Assembly (NCBI RefSeq): GCF_001612905.1
Contig: NZ_BDBI01000025.1
Location: forward strand, 1 to 64,000
Source: Nocardia ignorata NBRC 108230
GTDB lineage: Bacteria; Actinomycetota; Actinomycetes; Mycobacteriales; Mycobacteriaceae
Reading direction: 5' to 3'
Length of the DNA stretch: 64,000 nucleotides
A program made the position numbers and the translations under genes. Positions 52,701 to 58,577 of the stretch are shown in pieces; the first letter of the stretch is position 1; every line of letters begins with the position of its first letter. The notes beneath the pieces were generated by a model that did no database searches, had not been told where the DNA came from, and saw nothing but the letters and a program-made list of their open reading frames with translations.

Positions 52701-54089
52701 CTGCTCGGCCCCGGCAGCACCGCGCGCGGGCACCGAAACGGCCTGCTCGGCATCGGCGAGCACGTGGACCGACGACAGCGGCGCCTCGGGGCCCGTGGCG
52801 AGGAAGCGATGCAGGAAACGCAGGAAACGGTCGTGATGCGCGGCCAGCTCCGCGGGACTGTAGAGATTGCCGTTGCCCTGGAGATCGATATGGGTGCTCT
52901 CGCCACCCATCCCCGGATACAGGTTGACGAACAGATCGTCGATCAGGCCGGAGGTGAGCACGTGCAGGCGGCCGACGACCGGGCCGAGCGCGATCTTGGT
53001 GTCCACCATCATCAGGTTCACCGCCGGACCGAACGACACCGCCTCGTCCATCGACCAGCCGAGATCGCGGATGATGTCCTCCTGGCGGTACCGCTGCCGC
53101 CGCAGCGCCCCGGTGAGCTCGCTCTGCACGGCGAGGATCGCGGCACCCACCGTGGTGGTCGGGTCGAGAGCGACCCGCAACGGGACGACATTGGCCAGCA
53201 TGCCGCCCGAGCGGCGCAGCGTCGCGGAGGTCCGCGCGGACACCGGCAGGCTCAGCACCACTTCGGGCGCACCGGTCATCGCCGCGAGATAGGCGCCGAA
53301 GGCGGCGACCACCGTCGGGGCGACGCCCGAATTGATCCCCGCGGCGACCGAATCCAGGAGGGCGCTCGTCTCGGCGGGCAGCGCGCCCGCGACCCGGGTG
53401 GGATGACTGTCGACCTCGGCCGCACGACCGGCGAGGGTGACCGGGTCGGGCAGGTCCGCCAGATGGGTGCGCCAGTACTCACGGTCGGCCGCGAAACGGT
53501 CCGAGCTCCGGTAGGCCAGGTCGGCCTCGACGATCCGCTGCAACGGCTCGGCCTTGGCCGGCGGGGGCTCACGGCCCTCGAAGGCGGCGTTGTACAGCTC
53601 GCCGGTGCGCTGGACCAGCGCCAGGGCGCCCATTCCGTCGAGCACGATGTGATGCATCCGCGAGTACCAGAACCAGCGATCCTCGGCGATCCGCAGCATC
53701 GCCAGGCGGACCAGACGGTCACGCGTCATATCCAGCGGCGCGGAGTACTCGGCGCGCATCCAGGCGTGCGCGGCCGCTTCCGGGTCGGGCTCGCCGCGCA
53801 GATCCAGTTCGGCGATGTCGGCGTCCAAGGTCGGGTCGACGAGTTGATGGGGTTGTCCGTCGATGTCGACCAGGCGAACGAAACCGGTGCCGAACTCGCG
53901 ACCGGTTTGCCGCACGGCCGCGGTCAGCAGCGCGTGGTCGATCGCGCCGCTGAGTTCGACGTACTGGGCGATGGAGATGGGGGTGTCGCCCGCGATGTGC
54001 TGGGCGAACCAGATGCCGCGCTGGGCGGCGGACAGGGGGAAAGGATCTTCGGGCGCGGTGTCGGACGCTCGCGAAGAAGGCTGGATCAT
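40767..54089 (-). CDS. Three-module nonribosomal peptide synthetase (C-A-T-E / C-A-T / C-A-T-E-TE)
   Basis: 4440 residues. Approximate domains: C1 15-455 (MHHIVLDG near 146; EntF-like in its first half), A1 463-960, T1 with GGDSI near 1003, E1 1060-1480 (HHLVTDGVSW), C2 1495-1960 (NHHLVLDG near 1650), A2 1973-2466, T2 with GGNSL near 2512, C3 2573-3080 (VHHISADG near 2756, preceded by a ~50-residue polar insertion), A3 3088-3583, T3 with GGDSI near 3629, E2 3688-4160 (HHLAIDSVSW), TE 4170-4440 (GWSFGG near 4267). T1 and T3 have GGDSI, as usual before epimerases. Predicted product: a D-L-D tripeptide released by the TE. Hand-read pocket residues are D-I-E-N-V-G-G-V-T for A1, and the same D-A-F-V-A-A-L-I-W for A2 and A3. 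No MbtH gene or tailoring enzyme is adjacent. Confidence 0.95.
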   Translation of the reverse strand: MIQPSSRASDTAPEDPFPLSAAQRGIWFAQHIAGDTPISIAQYVELSGAIDHALLTAAVRQTGREFGTGFVRLVDIDGQPHQLVDPTLDADIAELDLRGEPDPEAAAHAWMRAEYSAPLDMTRDRLVRLAMLRIAEDRWFWYSRMHHIVLDGMGALALVQRTGELYNAAFEGREPPPAKAEPLQRIVEADLAYRSSDRFAADREYWRTHLADLPDPVTLAGRAAEVDSHPTRVAGALPAETSALLDSVAAGINSGVAPTVVAAFGAYLAAMTGAPEVVLSLPVSARTSATLRRSGGMLANVVPLRVALDPTTTVGAAILAVQSELTGALRRQRYRQEDIIRDLGWSMDEAVSFGPAVNLMMVDTKIALGPVVGRLHVLTSGLIDDLFVNLYPGMGGESTHIDLQGNGNLYSPAELAAHHDRFLRFLHRFLATGPEAPLSSVHVLADAEQAVSVPARGAAGAEQRTLPEILAAGAAIAPDSVALRWGVDDTMTYREVDDYTNRLARVLIATGAGPEHGVALSIPRSAESVLATIAVAKSGAPFVPIDPTYPDDRIEHMLDDSAVVTGLTVTQARKSLPDRVDWLCLDDEATADRVAEQEATPITDDDRTASIHPDQVAYVIYTSGSTGLPKGVLVSHRGLANLAAGSGAGFGVDAGSVVAHAVSPSFDISVEEILVTLAAGATLAVVPPSAYAGEDMAQVLRAHRVTHLNVTPAVVGSLDPATLPDLGTIVVGGDACPPELVSKWAGRRLLNGYGPTETTVTATLSEPLTPGGPVTIGGLARGVNGLVLDPWLRPVAPGTVGELYLSGPGVARGYHRRSGLTASRFVADPYAPGARMYRTGDLVRWTADDGRFTLEYQGRSDFQVKVRGYRIELGEIDAALQRLPAVDFAITLGVETPSGATALASYITVEPGADVHPEAVKAAVGETLPAYMVPASVIVLDRVPLTPLGKVDRKALPAPDFGARVVASRAPSTPREEVLAALFAEVLGVDTVGVDDSFFALGGDSIVSIQLVSRAKAAGIAFSARDVFERKTVAALAAIAGDTEATVVHELPGGGVGAVELTPIVHAMIEHGEPWGRYGQAVLIGLPDGTRRETLVAALGVLLDHHDLLRSSLRGGEWVVAEAGSIDADSLVEVVRSDSDDVVGRALQDAADLLDPASGVVVRCVLIERAEAAPLCWLVLHHLVTDGVSWRILLPDLAIAAASGTPAPVGTSFRRWAHSQAEQAALRAGELPVWRRIAATPDPVFGRDTFDPARDVVATMAQLRSTVPAEVAHAVLTTVPERFHCGADDVLLAALTMAVCRWRARTGTLLTLEGHGRSESLLPGADIGRTVGWFTTVYPVAIDLTGIDLDDAFAGGGSASSVVKATKEQLRAVPDRGVGYGLLRYLNSETAPALADAPIPQLSFNYLGRAVTGEGPWLPRRFAATNDDRAPLAAVVDVNAVLTDAGLEVTWAYAGRLLDEADVRELSELWSQALDALVHHARTDGAGGRTPSDFALVAVDQSQIDSWEATYPNFADVWPLSPLQYGLLFHALYDSDTADGYTVQSLLTLAGTVDSARLRRAAQALVDRHENLRAAFVETADGPRQLVLAEAEIQWNEIDLTDTAEEQRARECDRVVELDALTRFDLTRPPLLRFTLITTAPDTYRLVMTNHHLVLDGWSTPLLVRELLALYVTAGDTSPLPPRSYREFLSWLAERDAQESLDAWTRSLAGIDTPTRAVPTLAGIESTETAMISHDLPRTTVATLESAARAAGATVNTLVQTSWALVLAMLTGRTDVVFGSTVSGRPPELPGVEEMVGLFINTLPVRVTLDPGERVADLLARVQAEQARLMDHQHVGLAEIHRAVGLAELFDTLTVFESYPIDRAALSQALDIAGMRVLDVEGTDATPYPLNLMVIPLRGEDDAGDTLRITVKFMADQLEHTAAQSLLDRFIRLLGALAENPDIPVARLQHCDDDERALLAPVYGAPALPMRTLPEVLTAGARIDPAAIAVSSGDLRMTYGELDAWSNRFARVLLGRGIGPEVFVVLALTRSLESVVAVWALAKTGAAFVPLDPSYPVERIEHMLADSKAPIGVTVTETGETLPGSIDWLLLDDLNTLRRAMLVSDAPITDAERGGPLDIDHTAYLIYTSGSTGKPKAVLLSHRGLANLVAAQRETLALDPSASALQVASPSFDASVFEILTAHAAGGRLVVSPPEVYGGSELETLLRTERVTQAVITPSALATMEPTDLTDLRVLAVAGEAATPELIEKWAAGRRMVNLYGPTEFSIWATGPAELVAGAPVTIGGPIRGAAVVVLDSWLRPVPVGIAGELYLSGPALARGYFNRFEMTAGRFVADPFGAPGERMYRTGDMVRWVTDADGRLTLEYLGRSDFQVKIRGLRIELGEIDAVLSRDEEVDYAVTIGRDGPAGATVLVSYVLPVPHVELDTERLRARVAAELPGYMVPSYVVVLDDIPLTPVGKLDRKALPVPDFSAARQAYLAPRTPVEQAVAEVFAEVLGSERVSVDQSFFELGGNSLSATKVVARVNAALGSTIALRDLFDAPTVAQLSARVVPAAEGSRGRPALAPRVRPDRIPLSPAQQRMWVLNQLDPASSAYNIAIALRLTGTLDVAAMRAALIDVIDRQESLRTRYPADAEGPRQVVVGIDTATPVMPLIETEDGAALRDRINELAGTGFDLTREGPLRVGLFAVRPAAVNRDRDTEPVDRALSDSSAAMPQRPSAHTQRAGADRPPASVRPAGNETADGVTDHVLVLVVHHISADGASMAPLAADLVAAYSARVAGAAPSRPPLAVQYADFALWHRELLGSTTEPESLAAQQIRYWRETLAGAPDALELPSDRPRPAVQTMRSDDVGFGIDEQTHRALIDFAAAHNVSVFMVVHAALAVLLARLGGTDDVVIGTPIAGRGDAALDDLVGMFVNTLALRTPVDPGADFRQLLAAVRATDLDAFAQADVPFEQLVQALDPTRSTAHHPLFQVSLSLQNFVEPVLELPGLRFEVEDFDRRSSAFDLTLDLRERFDDAGAAGIDGVLTYATDLFDTATVVSFADRWKQVLTTVLTAPDTRLSDIDILAESERAELVPALGPATAGTTTLAQLLTTTATTYPDRAALVAGTGGTTTYRALDARSNQLARLLIEAGACTETVVALGLPRCPELHLGIWASAKAGAAFLPVDPKHPVDRIEHMLTDSGARVGITLADYRPALSDAIRWLILDDPDFAARLDNADDSALEDLPAPIRVENPAWMIYTSGSTGTPKGVTVTHRGLADLVASQRAVLRLDEQARVLQVASPSFDASIFEALMAFGRGAASVIAPPDVFGGAPLAELIAAEGVTHMVITPSALSTIDPAGVSSVRVLAVAGEAVGPDLVARWCGGTDGRTMVNLYGPTEYTIWATGSGPLSATEPVTIGTPVRGAAALVLDDRLSPVPVGVAGELYLAGTALARGYHARPGLTAARFVADPFGAPGDLLYRTGDLVRWTRGASGLALEYLGRTDFQVKVRGQRIELGEIDAVLSGIDGVEVAVTLGVPGPTGATALAAYLVRVPGTELDVDRVRALAADTLPAYMVPAAFVVLDEIPVNAVGKLDRKALPAPVFVSDEAPYRAPETPTEKVLAEVYAELLGRDQVGVDDSFFALGGDSILAIQLVTQAKLRGVHCTPLQVFEHRTVAALGAAIDAADTVEALAELPGGGTGDLPLTPIVRYMVERGGNFDRFAQTAVLELPVGIDRAALVATLTAVIDRHDMLRSRLWASADGWRLRVAEPGSVNVDALVHRTVFDSAADPVDLREFAQTELDTAMNRLGPADGVVLQFVWLDPVGDAGSHTRPGRLIVVAHHLAIDSVSWRILVQDLIAAWAQVDAGATPVLPEIGTSMRRWSHALTEQANSERRESELDYWQQVVNGPDPLLGTRHLDPAIDQARTVRRFGIEVDEDTTAALLTTLPRLFQGTVTDALLATLALALVRWRLRRGVTERSALLRLEGHGRQEEIVPGADLSRTIGWFTSLYPVRLDLAEVDVDEAFAGGPAMGAAIRAVKHDLLSVPDKGIGFGMLRYLNPTTAQQLPARLPGQICLNYLGRHTSVDTPAGLEGLGWLPTDALGDLDAPEHQDVPIMSAVDINAMVTGERLHAEFGYAAELLAEADVTELAGLWAEALRAAAHFAETPAARTASADEAAAMTARTAPTKTGPAGLGLDVLLPIRPGGDRPALFCVHSSSGMSWSYLGLAEQLRPGRPIYGLQAPDLSGREPSARSIEEFAHRYVREIRAVQPTGPYHLLGWSFGGLIAHAMAVELATAGERVGVVALLDTDTADIDGDTIERLSPGAFINTFGAIFGIDDVPATSTAEEAADLITARLGGVELIDAATIERMAGSYNASAGTRTGYRRPVFQGDVLYFSATVDPAEWMGPDGWRPYVTGDIVNHDVDVSHDDLTNPYALSVIAPVLDDHMEAGDRI

Positions 54090-54191
54090 GAGCTGACCTG
54101 CGTTTTCATATGTGGAGCCCGGTGTCCCCGACCGCTTGGTACTGCGCTCTGGGTTCCATTCTGAACCTGTGGGGACCAGACCGGAATGGGT

Positions 54192-54602
54192 TCAGGAGAC
54201 CGCGCGCAGATCGATGCCGGACAGCGGGGCGTCCGAGCTCACCAGATAGCGCCGCAGGGTCGACCGATCGTCGAGCACCAGCCAGTCGACGGTGTCGGAG
54301 AGTTCGCCGCGGCGAGACCTGGTGGTGATCCCGAAACCCGTGTCCGACTGCTCCTCGGCACTCACCGGGACGGCGCCGATCTTGCGCACCGCGGCCTCGG
54401 CGACGACGGCCTCCACCCGTGGATCGACCGCGAGGGCGATCCGGTCGCCCGCGCCCGCACCACGGCCGAGCAGGAGCCGGGCCAGGCGGTTCGCCCAGCG
54501 GTCCAGGTCGGCGTCGGCGAGTCGGCCGTCGGCGATCGGTGTGCTCGAGCGGCGCGGCAGCTGGATGACGTTGTCGGCGGGTGCGGTGACCAAGGTGCTC
54601 AT
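54192..54602 (-). CDS. Stand-alone N-terminal fragment of an adenylation domain
   Basis: A 136-residue protein, 102 bp upstream of the NRPS on the same strand. LDRWANRLARLLLGRGAGAGDRIALAVDP and VVAEAAVRKIGAVPV match the start of an NRPS A domain. SDTVDWLVLDDRSTLRRYLVSSDAPLSG matches the NRPS segment at A2 that begins GSIDWLLLDDLNTLRR. The protein stops before the nucleotide-binding loop (SGSTGxPKG), so it cannot adenylate. Its own ATG and normal codon use suggest a maintained gene rather than debris. It may regulate or partner the synthetase, or be a duplicated remnant. Confidence 0.7.
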   Translation of the reverse strand: MSTLVTAPADNVIQLPRRSSTPIADGRLADADLDRWANRLARLLLGRGAGAGDRIALAVDPRVEAVVAEAAVRKIGAVPVSAEEQSDTGFGITTRSRRGELSDTVDWLVLDDRSTLRRYLVSSDAPLSGIDLRAVS

Positions 54603-54983
54603 CGTGTTCCCCTCGAGGGCTTGTCAGCGGTGTTTTCGGTACACCTCCAATCTCGTCGCCCAGGGACCCCGCCGACAGCGACCCCAGCGGTGGGGCACGC
54701 ACTCCGAGGGGGATCGAATACCACCCCAAGGTGGGTGAACCGGACCGGCCGCGCACGAGACGCGCCGGAACCCGAAAGGTTGTCCCCGCCAACCGTTGCA
54801 CCCGCGCGACCTGCGGAGGAAGATGGCGAGCAGCGCCTACGGCGCGCTGAATACGACACAGAGTAGGACCCGCGCGGAATGCTGCGGCCGCACGGTTTAC
54901 GATCACTTCAACGCATGTCTGCTGCCCTTGTACGAGGCGCGGTCGGCTCTGCGAGTGACGTACAGGCATCTTCAGGAGGATCA
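54603..54983. promoter_or_regulatory. Divergent promoter region between the NRPS unit and ctaD
   Basis: This 381-bp gap must drive the NRPS unit leftward and ctaD rightward. TACGAT at 54898-54903 fits a -10 element for ctaD. AGGAGG at 54974-54979 is the ctaD ribosome site. A short rightward open frame (TTG 54796 to TGA 54987) overlaps the ctaD start by 4 bases but has no recognisable product. No operator was identified for the NRPS promoter. Confidence 0.4.
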
Positions 54984-56723
54984 GTGACTGCGGTAGAGCC
55001 CAGGCCAGTCCCTCAGTTGGAAGCGACTCGACCGTATCCGGCTCGGACCGGGCCGAAGGGCTCGTTCCTCTACAAGGCGGTCACCACCACCGACCCCAAG
55101 GTGCTCGGCACCATGTACCTGGTGACGGCGATCAGCTACTTCATGATCGGCGGCCTCATGGCGCTGCTCATGCGTGGCGAGCTCGCCCGTCCGGGTCTGC
55201 AGTTCCTGTCGCCGGAGCAGTTCAACCAGCTGTTCACCATGCACGGCACGATCATGCTGCTGTTCTACGCGACCGCGATCGTGTTCGGCTTCGCCAACAT
55301 CATCCTGCCGCTGCAGATCGGCGCCCCCGACGTCGCCTTCCCGCGCCTGAACGCGTTCAGCTACTGGCTGTACCTGTTCGGCGCGACCATGGCGACCGCG
55401 GGCTTCGTGACCCCCGGTGGCGCCGCGGACTTCGGCTGGACGGCGTACGTGCCGCTCACCGACATCCTGCACTCGCCCGGTGTCGGCACCGACCTGTGGA
55501 TTCTGGGTCTCGCCGTCTCCGGTCTGGGCACCATCCTCGGTGGCGTCAACATGCTCACCACCGTGGTCTGCCTGCGCGCGCCCGGCATGACCATGTTCCG
55601 CATGCCGATCTTCACCTGGAACATCGCGGTCACCTCGGTGCTCGTGCTGCTGGCGTTCCCGCTGCTCACCGCGGCCCTGTTCGGCCTGGCCTACGACCGC
55701 CACCTGGGCGGCCACATCTACGACCCGGCCACCGGCGGCATCCTGCTCTACCAGCACCTGTTCTGGTTCTTCGGCCACCCCGAGGTGTACATCATCGCGC
55801 TGCCGTTCTTCGGCATCGTGTCCGAGATCTTCCCGGTGTTCAGCCGTAAGCCGATCTTCGGTTACACCACGCTGGTCTACGCGACCCTCGGTATCGCCGC
55901 GCTGTCCATCGCCGTGTGGGCGCACCACATGTACGCCACCGGCGCCGTGCTGCTGCCGTACTTCTCGTTCATGACCTTCCTCATCGCGGTCCCGACCGGT
56001 GTGAAGTTCTTCAACTGGATCGGCACCATGTGGCGCGGTCAGTTGACGTTCGAATCACCGATGCTGTGGTCGATCGGCTTCCTGGTGACCTTCCTCTTCG
56101 GTGGTCTGTCGGGCGTCATCCTCGCCTCGCCGCCGCTGGACTTCCACGTCACCGACTCGTACTTCGTCGTCGCGCACTTCCACTACGTGCTCTTCGGCAC
56201 CATCGTGTTCGCCACCTTCGCCGGTATCTACTTCTGGTTCCCGAAGATGACCGGCCGCATGATGGACGAGCGTCTGGCCAAGTGGCACTTCTGGGCCACC
56301 TTCATCGGCTTCCACACCACCTTCCTGGTGCAGCACTGGCTGGGCGCCGAGGGCATGCCGCGTCGCTACGCCGACTACCTGCCCAGCGACGGCTTCACCA
56401 CGCTGAACACCATCTCCACCATCGGCGCGTTCATCCTCGGCGCCTCGATGCTGCCGTTCGTGTGGAACACCTTCAAGAGCTACCGCTACGGTGAGGTCGT
56501 CACCGTGGACGACCCGTGGGGTTACGGCAACTCGCTCGAGTGGGCCACCACCTGCCCGCCGCCGCGCCACAACTTCTACGAGCTGCCGCGCATCCGCTCG
56601 GAGCGTCCGGCGTTCGAGCTGCACTACCCGCACATGATCGAGCGCATGAAGCGCGAGGCGCACGTGGGTTGGGGCTCGGGCAAGCACAACGCCCACGCCG
56701 ACGAACCCGTGCTGACGAAGTAG
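54984..56723 (+). CDS. ctaD: Cytochrome c oxidase subunit I
   Basis: A 579-residue heme-copper oxidase subunit I of aa3 type, with 12 membrane helices. MHGTIMLLFYATAIVFGFAN carries the first heme ligand. FFGHPEVYIIALPFFG holds the CuB His and the cross-linked Tyr. HHMYATG holds the two further CuB His, and VVAHFHYVLFG the heme a3 and heme a ligands. The GTG at 54984 follows AGGAGG. The gene order ctaD-serB is shared with M. tuberculosis Rv3043c-Rv3042c. A strong terminator lies 24 bases downstream. Confidence 0.96.
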   Translation: MTAVEPRPVPQLEATRPYPARTGPKGSFLYKAVTTTDPKVLGTMYLVTAISYFMIGGLMALLMRGELARPGLQFLSPEQFNQLFTMHGTIMLLFYATAIVFGFANIILPLQIGAPDVAFPRLNAFSYWLYLFGATMATAGFVTPGGAADFGWTAYVPLTDILHSPGVGTDLWILGLAVSGLGTILGGVNMLTTVVCLRAPGMTMFRMPIFTWNIAVTSVLVLLAFPLLTAALFGLAYDRHLGGHIYDPATGGILLYQHLFWFFGHPEVYIIALPFFGIVSEIFPVFSRKPIFGYTTLVYATLGIAALSIAVWAHHMYATGAVLLPYFSFMTFLIAVPTGVKFFNWIGTMWRGQLTFESPMLWSIGFLVTFLFGGLSGVILASPPLDFHVTDSYFVVAHFHYVLFGTIVFATFAGIYFWFPKMTGRMMDERLAKWHFWATFIGFHTTFLVQHWLGAEGMPRRYADYLPSDGFTTLNTISTIGAFILGASMLPFVWNTFKSYRYGEVVTVDDPWGYGNSLEWATTCPPPRHNFYELPRIRSERPAFELHYPHMIERMKREAHVGWGSGKHNAHADEPVLTK

Positions 56724-56746
56724 CAAGGAACCACCGAACGACCAGG

Positions 56747-56787
56747 GTGTGCACCTGCTGGGTGACCAGCGGGTGCACACTCTTTTT
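56747..56787 (+). terminator. Strong intrinsic terminator between ctaD and serB
   Basis: Arms 56747-56761 and 56766-56780 form a 15-bp stem with one wobble pair and a 4-base loop (GTGA), followed by TCTTTTTG. It ends only about 27 bases before the likely serB start, leaving little room for a separate serB promoter. Confidence 0.88.
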
Positions 56788-56814
56788 GTGGGTAAACGAA
56801 CGGAGCAGATCGAC

Positions 56815-58038
56815 TTGGCCGACACCACAGTTCTCGTGACCGTCACCGGCCCCGACCGACCCGGCGTCACCTCGGTGCTGCTGGCGGCGCTGTCGCGGCA
56901 TCAGGTGAGCCTGCTGGACGTGGAGCAGGTGGTCATCCGGGGCCGACTCACCCTCGGCGTGCTGGTCTCGTGCCCGAACGACCCCGAGGCGCTGCAGGAC
57001 GAGCTCGAAGAGGCGATGAACACCGTCGGCATGCAGGTCGACGTGTCGGTCGACGCGCAGATCGGCAAGCCGCCGATGTCGACCCACGCCGTCGTCGTAC
57101 TCGGCTCGCCGGTCACCGCGCACGCCTTCAGCGCGATCTCGCGGCTGCTCGCCGGGCTCGGCGCCAATATCGACACCATCCGCGGCATCGCCGACTACCC
57201 GGTGACCGGCATGGAGCTCATGGTGTCGGCGGCCGACTCCGGTGCCGATACCGACGCGCGACTGCGCACGGCGCTGGCCGATGTGGCCGTCGCCGAACAG
57301 GTCGACATCGCCGTGGAACGCGCGGGCCTGGCGCGGCGCGCCAAGCGGCTCATCGTGTTCGACGTGGACTCCACCCTCATCCAGGGTGAGGTCATCGAGA
57401 TGCTCGCCGCGCACGCGGGCGTCGAGGAGCAGGTTCGCGAGGTCACCGAGGCCGCGATGCGCGGTGAACTCGATTTCGCCGAGTCGCTGCGTCAGCGCGT
57501 GGCCACGCTCGAGGGGCTCGACGAATCGGTGATCGAGGAGGTCGCCGACCGCATCGAACTCACCCCGGGCGCGCGCACCACCATCCGCACGCTGCGCAGG
57601 CTCGGGTTCCGCTGTGGCGTGGTCTCCGGCGGGTTCCGGCAGGTCATCGAGCCGCTCGCGCACGAGCTGGAACTCGACTTCGTACAGGCCAACACCCTCG
57701 AGATCATCGACGGCAAACTCACCGGGCGGGTGACCGGCGAGATCGTCGACCGCGCGTTCAAGGCGACCGCGCTGCGCAAGTTCGCCGCCGACGCGGGCGT
57801 GCCGATGGAGCAGACCGTCGCCGTGGGTGACGGCGCCAACGACATCGACATGCTCAACGCGGCCGGGCTCGGTGTGGCGTTCAACGCCAAGCCCGCGCTG
57901 CGCGAGGTGGCCGATACGGCGCTGTCGCACCCGTACCTGGACGCGGTGCTGTTCATCCTCGGTGTGACGCGTGACGAGGTGGAGGCGGCCGACGCCCGCG
58001 ACGGCGGGGTCCGCCGAGTTCCGCTGCTCGGCCGTTAG
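56815..58038 (+). CDS. serB: Phosphoserine phosphatase SerB with two ACT domains
   Basis: A 407-residue HAD-family phosphatase for the last step of serine synthesis. Two ACT domains (about 1-165; TVTGPDRPGVTSVLL, VVVLGSPVTAHAFSAISRLL) precede the catalytic domain, with nucleophile motif FDVDSTLIQGE (about 182-192), SGGFRQV and AVGDGANDIDML. I chose the TTG at 56815 because GGAG lies nine bases upstream and the length matches M. tuberculosis SerB2 (409). A GTG at 56788 abuts the terminator U-run and is less likely. ACT domains suggest feedback by serine or another amino acid. Confidence 0.92.
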   Translation: MADTTVLVTVTGPDRPGVTSVLLAALSRHQVSLLDVEQVVIRGRLTLGVLVSCPNDPEALQDELEEAMNTVGMQVDVSVDAQIGKPPMSTHAVVVLGSPVTAHAFSAISRLLAGLGANIDTIRGIADYPVTGMELMVSAADSGADTDARLRTALADVAVAEQVDIAVERAGLARRAKRLIVFDVDSTLIQGEVIEMLAAHAGVEEQVREVTEAAMRGELDFAESLRQRVATLEGLDESVIEEVADRIELTPGARTTIRTLRRLGFRCGVVSGGFRQVIEPLAHELELDFVQANTLEIIDGKLTGRVTGEIVDRAFKATALRKFAADAGVPMEQTVAVGDGANDIDMLNAAGLGVAFNAKPALREVADTALSHPYLDAVLFILGVTRDEVEAADARDGGVRRVPLLGR

Positions 58039-58094
58039 TTCCGGGCACGGCGGGTATTCCCAGCGCAGAAAGAACTTCGGCGTTGGGAGAGTCC

Positions 58095-58520
58095 GTGCGC
58101 AAATTCCTGCTCGTCCCGCTCGCCGTGGCCGGTCTGCTCACCGGCTGCGGCGACGACGAACCGATCCCCGACAGCATCGGATCGACGACGCTCACCCTGC
58201 CGAGCACCGCTCCGGCGGTCGCGAAACCGGCGGTCACCGTCGACCAGTCGGCCGCCGGTCGAACGGTGACCCTCGATGTGGGTCAGGAACTGCGGGTCCG
58301 GCTGCCCCAGGCCGCCGACTCGGACCAGGAATGGGAGCCGGTGAATCTCGACGAGGGCATCCTGGTCGCCGAGGAACCCGTGGCCGAGGGCAGGACGACG
58401 GTGTGGCCGTTGCGCGCGGTCGCCGAGGGGACGACGACGGTCGAGTTCACCTACGGGCAGCTCGAGGAGCCGCCGGTCCGGCCGGAGAGCACCTTCCTGG
58501 TGACGGTCGAGGTCTCCTAG
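58095..58520 (+). CDS. Small secreted lipoprotein, possible Ig-fold inhibitor-like domain
   Basis: A 141-residue protein with signal VRKFLLVPLAVAGLL and lipobox TGCGDD. The mature part is beta-rich (TLDVGQELRVRLPQAADSDQEWEP; AVAEGTTTVEFTYGQ; FLVTVEVS), a layout reminiscent of chagasin/I42-type inhibitors, though their diagnostic loops are not clear. The GTG at 58095 follows GGGAGA. It lies between serB and the PTH2-like gene. Function unknown. Confidence 0.7.
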   Translation: MRKFLLVPLAVAGLLTGCGDDEPIPDSIGSTTLTLPSTAPAVAKPAVTVDQSAAGRTVTLDVGQELRVRLPQAADSDQEWEPVNLDEGILVAEEPVAEGRTTVWPLRAVAEGTTTVEFTYGQLEEPPVRPESTFLVTVEVS

Positions 58521-58577
58521 CGCGCACGGCTCGCTACGCTGGTTCGCACGTGTGGTGTCGATCGAATCGGGTGTGGT

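Noticed and set aside
40767..54089. Direct repeats as a mobile element or CRISPR
   Set aside because: The repeated segments are homologous NRPS domains (A, T, E) and follow module order.
50145..54164. Very long open frame on the plus strand opposite the NRPS
   Set aside because: It is Arg/His/Asp-rich with no recognisable domain, and it lies exactly antisense to clear NRPS domains. High GC makes such antisense frames open. The same applies to 45825-49058.
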